Shown in pieces: positions 59,481-64,000 of a stretch of 64,000 nt of DNA. The DNA is from Burkholderiaceae bacterium (GTDB lineage Bacteria > Pseudomonadota > Gammaproteobacteria > Burkholderiales > Burkholderiaceae_B): the NCBI GenBank assembly GCA_030728985.1, contig JANQYI010000008.1, positions 1-64,000 on the forward strand, written 5' to 3'. The stretch's first letter is position 1, and every line of letters starts with the position of its first letter. The position numbers and the translations under genes are program-made. The notes below the pieces were generated by a model. It had not been told where the DNA came from. It worked only from the letters and a program-made list of their open reading frames with translations, and did not search any database.

Positions 59481-60443
59481 TTATTGGTTTGCAGCAGTCA
59501 AAGGAATGTTCTGCTCTTTGTAGTAACGCACGGCACCAGGATGGATTTTGCCGGGAATGTTTGCGAGCATTGCAGGCGTCACGCCTTTCCACCAAGGCGC
59601 AGAAGCGGCCATTTTTGCGCGCTGCTCCCAGTAAGTCTTGGTCAGGGCATACGCTGTTTTGTCATCCATCTGTGTGGTGGTGTAAGCAATGACTGGCAAG
59701 GAAGTCGTCACAATATCTGCTTTTTGTCCGGCATAGGTGTTCGCAGGGATGATTGCGCGGGCGGCACCTGTTTGAGTGACCTGAGCATCCGTCATGGATA
59801 GAACGACGACTGGGAGGCTTGCTGCCGCCTCGATCACATTAGGCGAAGGAAACGACCCTGCAGTCACAAAGGCGTCAATTTGTTTATTCTTCAGCGCTGC
59901 CACTGCATTATTAAGCTCGACGTTTGCGAGCTTGACCTTGCCATCCAAGCCAAAGAGCTTGAGGTATTTTGTGCCTTCATTAGCAGAAAAAGTCCCTTTG
60001 CCAACCAACACGTTCTTTCCTGCCAAATCAGCGAATGACTTGATGCCAGCATCGGCACGTGTCACAAAGTGCATGGTCAAAGAAGGAATTGGAAACAGCG
60101 CCCTGATTTCTTTGTATTTCGGTGAAGGTCTTTTCTCAAAGGCACCCTTGTCTGCCATCGCGGCGTTGACCAAAGAGGGAGGGGTCGTAAAAACGTAGTT
60201 GCCAGTGCGACTGGCGGCTTCCATCACGTTTTGAACCGAACCCTGACTCTCTTCGAGGGTGATCGTAATTTGGCCGTTCGAGCCCGCTTTGATGGCTTGA
60301 GCAATTTCAACACCCATCTGGTAATAAGAAGTACCGGCCTTGGCGGATTTATATGTCACGCGGGTTTCGGCTTGCGCGCTCGAGAGGGCGGCAAGACTCA
60401 AGCTGAGTGCGAGAACAGGGAAGATTTGTTTCAGTTTTTTCAC
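59481..60443 (-). CDS. TAXI-family TRAP transporter solute-binding protein
   Basis: A 320-residue periplasmic receptor for the downstream permease. The frame extends to an ATG at 60455, but that ATG overlaps the GGAGG Shine-Dalgarno sequence that fits the GTG at 60443 (5-bp spacing), and starting there gives a normal signal peptide KKLKQIFPVLALSLSLAALSSAQA. Mature TRVTYKSAKAGTSYYQMGVEIA and GSVQNVMEAASRTGNY are typical of the TAXI fold. A putative promoter TTGAAA-19-TATAAT lies at 60474-60504. Confidence 0.9.
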   Translation of the reverse strand: MKKLKQIFPVLALSLSLAALSSAQAETRVTYKSAKAGTSYYQMGVEIAQAIKAGSNGQITITLEESQGSVQNVMEAASRTGNYVFTTPPSLVNAAMADKGAFEKRPSPKYKEIRALFPIPSLTMHFVTRADAGIKSFADLAGKNVLVGKGTFSANEGTKYLKLFGLDGKVKLANVELNNAVAALKNKQIDAFVTAGSFPSPNVIEAAASLPVVVLSMTDAQVTQTGAARAIIPANTYAGQKADIVTTSLPVIAYTTTQMDDKTAYALTKTYWEQRAKMAASAPWWKGVTPAMLANIPGKIHPGAVRYYKEQNIPLTAANQ

Positions 60444-60473
60444 GGAAGCCTCCATTAGGTTTTTGTATTAATC

Positions 60474-60504
60474 ATTATAAGAGCCAATATAAGACTCGTT
60501 TCAA
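60474..60504 (-). promoter_or_regulatory. Possible promoter of the TAXI-TRAP operon
   Basis: On the minus strand TTGAAA (60499-60504) is followed after 19 bp by a perfect TATAAT (60474-60479), 30 bp before the GTG of the receptor gene. The long spacer is suboptimal. Confidence 0.45.
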
Positions 60505-60573
60505 CGTTCCGCCCGAGCGGCATTGGCGTTTGGTTGACATCAACGTGACTGATGACCGTTGAAAATATTCTCT

Positions 60574-61314
60574 TTAATGGAGAATTTGACTTAGAAAGAG
60601 CTTAGTGCGCTCGTTCTGCGGATTATCAAAAAATGCGTCGGGGATATTTTGCTCGATGATTTCACCTTGATCCATGAAAATCACACGATCGGCGACTTTA
60701 CGCGCAAACCCCATTTCGTGCGTCACGCATATCATCGTCATGCCTGACTCTTCGGCGAGTCCGATCATCACATCCAGCACTTCTTTAACCATTTCAGGAT
60801 CAAGCGCCGAGGTCGGCTCATCGAACAACATGATTTTTGGATCCATGCAAAGCGAGCGGGCAATGGCCACGCGCTGCTGCTGACCACCGGACAGTTGCCC
60901 TGGAAACTTAAGCGCTTGTTCACTGATGCGGACACGCTCAAGATATTTCATCGCACGCGCTTCAGCCTCGGCTTTAGGAGTTTTGAGCACCCAGATCGGA
61001 CCGATCGTGAGGTTCTCCAGCACCGTTAAATGGGGGAACAAATTGAAATGCTGAAACACCATGCCGACCTCACGGCGAATCGCTTCGACATGACGCAAGT
61101 CGTTAGTGATTTCAGTTCCGTCAACGATGATCTGACCTTTTTGATGCTCTTCGAGACGATTGATACAACGAATCAACGTCGACTTTCCGGAACCGGAAGG
61201 GCCGCACACAACAATGCGCTCGCCCGGAGCGACTTCCAGATTGATATTGCGCAACACATGGAACTTACCGAACCACTTATTGACATCTTTCATGCTGATG
61301 ATGGCGTCAGCCAT
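60574..61314 (-). CDS. aapP: General L-amino-acid ABC transporter ATPase (AapP/GltL-like)
   Basis: A 246-residue ATPase of the polar amino-acid importer family. Walker A is [19 protein letters not shown], the signature [19 protein letters not shown] and Walker [16 protein letters not shown]. The D-loop and His switch ([11 protein letters not shown]) are normal. It is the last gene of the aapJQMP operon, 47 bp after the aapM stop. Nothing unusual is seen in the motifs. Confidence 0.95.
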   Translation of the reverse strand: MADAIISMKDVNKWFGKFHVLRNINLEVAPGERIVVCGPSGSGKSTLIRCINRLEEHQKGQIIVDGTEITNDLRHVEAIRREVGMVFQHFNLFPHLTVLENLTIGPIWVLKTPKAEAEARAMKYLERVRISEQALKFPGQLSGGQQQRVAIARSLCMDPKIMLFDEPTSALDPEMVKEVLDVMIGLAEESGMTMICVTHEMGFARKVADRVIFMDQGEIIEQNIPDAFFDNPQNERTKLFLSQILH

Positions 61315-61361
61315 ACATATTCTCCAGAGATCGGGTGCGTCCAGCGATTGGCGCGCAGCTC

Positions 61362-62459
61362 CTAACGCTCATGCCCGGTCGCCAGTCGCTTTTCGAGAGA
61401 CTGACTATATTTGGACATCGAGTAGCAAAATACAAAATATATCGCAGAAATAAAGATATAGACCTCGACGCTAAAGCCACGCCAAGCTTGATCTGTCAGG
61501 GCAGCCTTCGCCGCCTGCGTCAAATCAAAAATACCGATAATGACCACCAATGAAGTGTCTTTGAACAACGCAATAAACAAACCCACCAAGGGCGGAATCA
61601 CGATCTTGAGCGCCTGCGGTAAAACAATCAGCCTCATCTGCTGCCAGTAGCTTAGACCAAGCGAATTCGCTCCTTCAAACTGACCATTGGGGATCGCTTG
61701 CAAACCGCCTCGGATTGTTTCGGCCATATAGGCCGCCGCAAACAAAATGATGGCAATTTGCGCGCGCAGCAATTTGTCGATATTCATTCCCTCGGGCAAG
61801 AACAGTGGCAACATGACCGCCGACATAAACAACAAACTAATAAGCGGCACGCCGCGAATGAGCTCTATATACACCACACAGATTGACTTGATGGCCGGCA
61901 TGTTGGAGCGACGTCCCAGCGCCAAAACAATGCCCAAAGGAAAGGCCAGTGCGATACCAAACGTAGACAAAATAAGCGTGAGAGGGAGACCCCCCCACTG
62001 TGTATTTTCCACGTAAGTCAGGCCAAACATTCCTCCCCACATCAATATCGCAACTGCAGTCAGCACTATTGTCCAAACGGCGAGAAGCCACATGTTCCAG
62101 AGTTTTCTCCAACCGCTGAGTATGATTGAACCGACCAAGATACCGGTCGCGATCAAGGGTCGCCACTGTTCGTCATAGGGGTAGAGACCAAACAAAATGA
62201 TACGATGTTTTTCAACAATCATCGCCCAACACGCACCGGTCGATTTGCGACACTCATCCGCTGTCGAAGCCGTGGCGTTCGCATTGATGAAAAACCAGTC
62301 CACCATGGCGGGAACGGTTGCGAGCAGAAGCCAGACGGAAAGAATAGTCAGCAAACTATTAATGGGTGATGAAAAAAGCTGGGACCGCATCCATGCGAAT
62401 ACACCCACACTACTTACGGGCGCTTTTTCAGCTGAAACGAGTTGGGCAGGCGTGCTCAT
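61362..62459 (-). CDS. aapM: General L-amino-acid ABC transporter permease (AapM-like)
   Basis: A 365-residue inner-membrane permease. Typical elements are [59 protein letters not shown] and [17 protein letters not shown]. The first half contains an extra helical region characteristic of the Aap/Bzt group, longer than GltJ/K. The ATG at 62459 lies one base after the aapQ stop; a frame reaching 62480 overlaps aapQ and is rejected. Confidence 0.94.
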   Translation of the reverse strand: MSTPAQLVSAEKAPVSSVGVFAWMRSQLFSSPINSLLTILSVWLLLATVPAMVDWFFINANATASTADECRKSTGACWAMIVEKHRIILFGLYPYDEQWRPLIATGILVGSIILSGWRKLWNMWLLAVWTIVLTAVAILMWGGMFGLTYVENTQWGGLPLTLILSTFGIALAFPLGIVLALGRRSNMPAIKSICVVYIELIRGVPLISLLFMSAVMLPLFLPEGMNIDKLLRAQIAIILFAAAYMAETIRGGLQAIPNGQFEGANSLGLSYWQQMRLIVLPQALKIVIPPLVGLFIALFKDTSLVVIIGIFDLTQAAKAALTDQAWRGFSVEVYIFISAIYFVFCYSMSKYSQSLEKRLATGHER

Positions 62460-62460
62460 G

Positions 62461-63651
62461 TCAACGCTCCACCAACGCAATGCGTTTGTTATACCAGTTC
62501 ATAAAGACTGAAATCGACAAGCTCACCGTCAGATAAGCCGCCATGATCATCATAATGCCCTCAATCGCCTGTCCAGTTTGGTTGAGCGTCGTATTAATTA
62601 CCGAAACAATATCAGGGTAGCCAATCGCGACCGCAAGCGAGCTGTTCTTTGTGATGTTCAGGTACTGACTCGTCATCGGAGGAATTATGACTCGCAAAGC
62701 CTGAGGCAACACAATCAAACGCAAAATTTGTCCACGCTTGAGGCCAAGCGCCTCAGCGGCCTCCCACTGACCGCGATTGACCGCCTGAATACCAGAACGC
62801 ACCACTTCGGCGATAAAGGCTGCGGTATAAATCACCAAACCGATCAGCAATGCGGCAAACTCCGGCGAGAGCGTCAACCCGCCAGCGAAGTTAAATCCTT
62901 TGAGCTCAGGCACATCGAGCGTCATGGTGGTACCACTCAACAACCACAGCACCGGTGGTACTGCAAATAACAAAACAAGCGACCATCTCACCGTAGGGAA
63001 AATCTGACCCGTTTTTTCCTGATTCTTTCGCGCCCACTTTGCCATAATGATCATCAGGATCACGGCAACCAGAACGCCGACCAACAACCAGAGCAGGCCT
63101 TCACCATGAACGCTTGGCATCTGTACGCCGCGGTTCGACACAAACACACCCGGCATGGGGTGCAACGCCTGGCGTGGCCCCGGAAGCGTTTCAGAAATTA
63201 TGGCGTACCAGAAAAACAATTGGAGCAACAAGGGAACGTTACGCATGACTTCAACATAAATACTTGAAATCTTGCGGATCAGCCAGTTGCTCGAGAGTCT
63301 GGCGATACCAATGAGTGTTCCTAAAAGCGTAGCAAGCACGATGCCAATCAGGGCAACGCGCAAAGTGTTGAGCAAACCGACCGTAATCGCTCGACCATAG
63401 GTGCTCGCCGGACTATAGGCAATCGGCGTTTCACCAATTGCAAAACCAGCTTCGCGATTAAGAAAATCAAAACCTGTCGAAATATTTCGTGCCGACAAGT
63501 TGCTCAGAGTATTGTGAACCAAAAACCAAACAGCACCGCCTACGGCGAGTAAGACAAGGATTTGGTAAATAATAGAGCGCGTACCTGGATCATTCCAAGA
63601 CAAGCGTCTTCGATTTGGGGGCGTGACATTTGATTCTTTAGGCTTTGTCAT
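62461..63651 (-). CDS. aapQ: General L-amino-acid ABC transporter permease (AapQ-like)
   Basis: A 396-residue inner-membrane permease. Signature elements are EVMRNVPLLLQLFFWYAII, VYTAAFIAEVVRSGIQAVNRGQWEAAEALGLKRGQI and VSVINTTLNQTGQAIEGI. It starts about 46 bp downstream of the aapJ stop and is separated from it by a stable hairpin at 63658-63680, which probably reduces readthrough or stabilises the aapJ message so that the receptor is made in excess. Confidence 0.95.
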   Translation of the reverse strand: MTKPKESNVTPPNRRRLSWNDPGTRSIIYQILVLLAVGGAVWFLVHNTLSNLSARNISTGFDFLNREAGFAIGETPIAYSPASTYGRAITVGLLNTLRVALIGIVLATLLGTLIGIARLSSNWLIRKISSIYVEVMRNVPLLLQLFFWYAIISETLPGPRQALHPMPGVFVSNRGVQMPSVHGEGLLWLLVGVLVAVILMIIMAKWARKNQEKTGQIFPTVRWSLVLLFAVPPVLWLLSGTTMTLDVPELKGFNFAGGLTLSPEFAALLIGLVIYTAAFIAEVVRSGIQAVNRGQWEAAEALGLKRGQILRLIVLPQALRVIIPPMTSQYLNITKNSSLAVAIGYPDIVSVINTTLNQTGQAIEGIMMIMAAYLTVSLSISVFMNWYNKRIALVER

Positions 63652-63657
63652 AACTTA

Positions 63658-63680
63658 GGGCGACCGCCAAGCGATCGCCC
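63658..63680 (-). repeat. Hairpin between aapJ and aapQ
   Basis: The transcribed minus strand can form a 10-bp stem (63658-63667 with 63671-63680, one G-U pair) with a 3-nt loop. No U-tract follows. Similar hairpins between binding-protein and permease genes in other bacteria tune the ratio of the products. Confidence 0.7.
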
Positions 63681-63697
63681 CTATGTGTCAAGAAAGA

Positions 63698-64000
63698 TTA
63701 GCGAATAGGCCAGGCGTACATCAGACCGCCTTTGGTCCATTGTGCATTCAGGCCACGCGCAAGTTTGAGGGGCGTATTAGCACCTACGTTACGCTCAAAA
63801 CTTTCGCCGTAGTTACCCACTTGCTTGATGATGTTGTAGGCCCACTTGTCGGATACACCCAGATTTTTACCCATTCCAGGCGTCACGCCCAAAATACGTT
63901 GAACGTTAGGATTGGTGCTCTTGAGCATTTCGTCGACGTTCTTTTGTGTGATGCCATATTCTTCGGCTTCGAGCATCGCAAAAAGTGTCCAACGGACCAC
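63698..64000 (-). CDS. aapJ: General L-amino-acid ABC transporter substrate-binding protein, C-terminal part (AapJ-like)
   Basis: Only the last 100 codons lie in the window; the 5' part and promoter are beyond 64000. The visible piece reads VRWTLFAMLEAEEYGITQKNVDEML and continues to KLARGLNAQWTKGGLMYAWPIR, typical of the AapJ/BztA receptor end. It is the first gene of the aapJQMP operon, as its position upstream of the permeases shows. The stop is 17 bp before the hairpin at 63658-63680. Confidence 0.92.
   Translation of the reverse strand: MVRWTLFAMLEAEEYGITQKNVDEMLKSTNPNVQRILGVTPGMGKNLGVSDKWAYNIIKQVGNYGESFERNVGANTPLKLARGLNAQWTKGGLMYAWPIR

Overview
The window looks like a core-chromosome segment of a betaproteobacterium of the order Burkholderiales, most likely Alcaligenaceae-like. 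The evidence is gene order and gene families only: rplM-rpsI, aroQ-accB-accC-prmA, rubredoxin-thiD-thiE-hemL, algH-ruvX-pyrB-pyrC'-plsC, pilD-coaE-zapD, an AAKKP-type histone H1-like gene, DUF3460 and DUF3426 proteins. No rRNA, tRNA, prophage, insertion sequence or CRISPR array was found. Gene packing is very tight: many starts overlap the preceding stop (ATGA), and the eight convergent gene pairs are either overlapping or at most 42 bp apart.

Layout. 1-5.7 kb: ribosomal proteins S9/L13 with a terminator, pmbA, darP, an esterase, gltX and a small lipoprotein. 5.7-11 kb: class Ia ribonucleotide reductase nrdAB behind a promoter carrying two NrdR-box-like palindromes exactly 31 bp apart, then a hairpin-rich spacer, then a lysine/alanine-rich histone H1-like gene whose reading frame breaks at a run of ten A and continues in the -1 frame to a second C-terminus. 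11-18 kb: YggT, a glycine-zipper lipoprotein, a PfkB kinase, a DUF3426 protein, prmA, accC, accB, aroQ and a TlpA-like thioredoxin. 18-25 kb: mpl, an RNase II family protein, a TonB-like protein, aroE, lptG and apaH, mostly overlapping. 25-27 kb: an alpha/beta hydrolase and a solitary ligJ-like 4-oxalomesaconate hydratase.

27-34 kb: plsC, pyrC', pyrB, ruvX, algH on the minus strand and rubredoxin (a short gene), then thiD, thiE, hemL on the plus strand. The pyrB product is clearly an aspartate carbamoyltransferase by descent, but nearly every substrate-binding motif is replaced. Its overlapping partner pyrC' also lacks dihydroorotase metal ligands. The locus therefore appears to encode a paired pseudoenzyme complex, the most unusual content of the window. 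ThiD also lacks its usual C-terminal GTGC catalytic motif.

34-42 kb: a complete branched-chain-type ABC importer (livKHMGF), argJ, a DUF815 ATPase and a Nudix/ThiE-like fusion. 42-51 kb: a tripartite RND efflux operon with two different inner-membrane pumps (MdtABC/MuxABC type) and its outer-membrane lipoprotein. 51-56 kb: zapD, coaE, a shortened prepilin peptidase, an NlpE-like lipoprotein, a LuxR-type HTH-only protein, panC, scpA and a DUF3460 protein. 56-64 kb: a DHA2 MFS exporter, a fused TRAP permease with its TAXI receptor, and a general amino-acid ABC importer (aapJQMP) cut by the window end.

All calls come from reading the sequence and from family knowledge. No database search or structure prediction was run.
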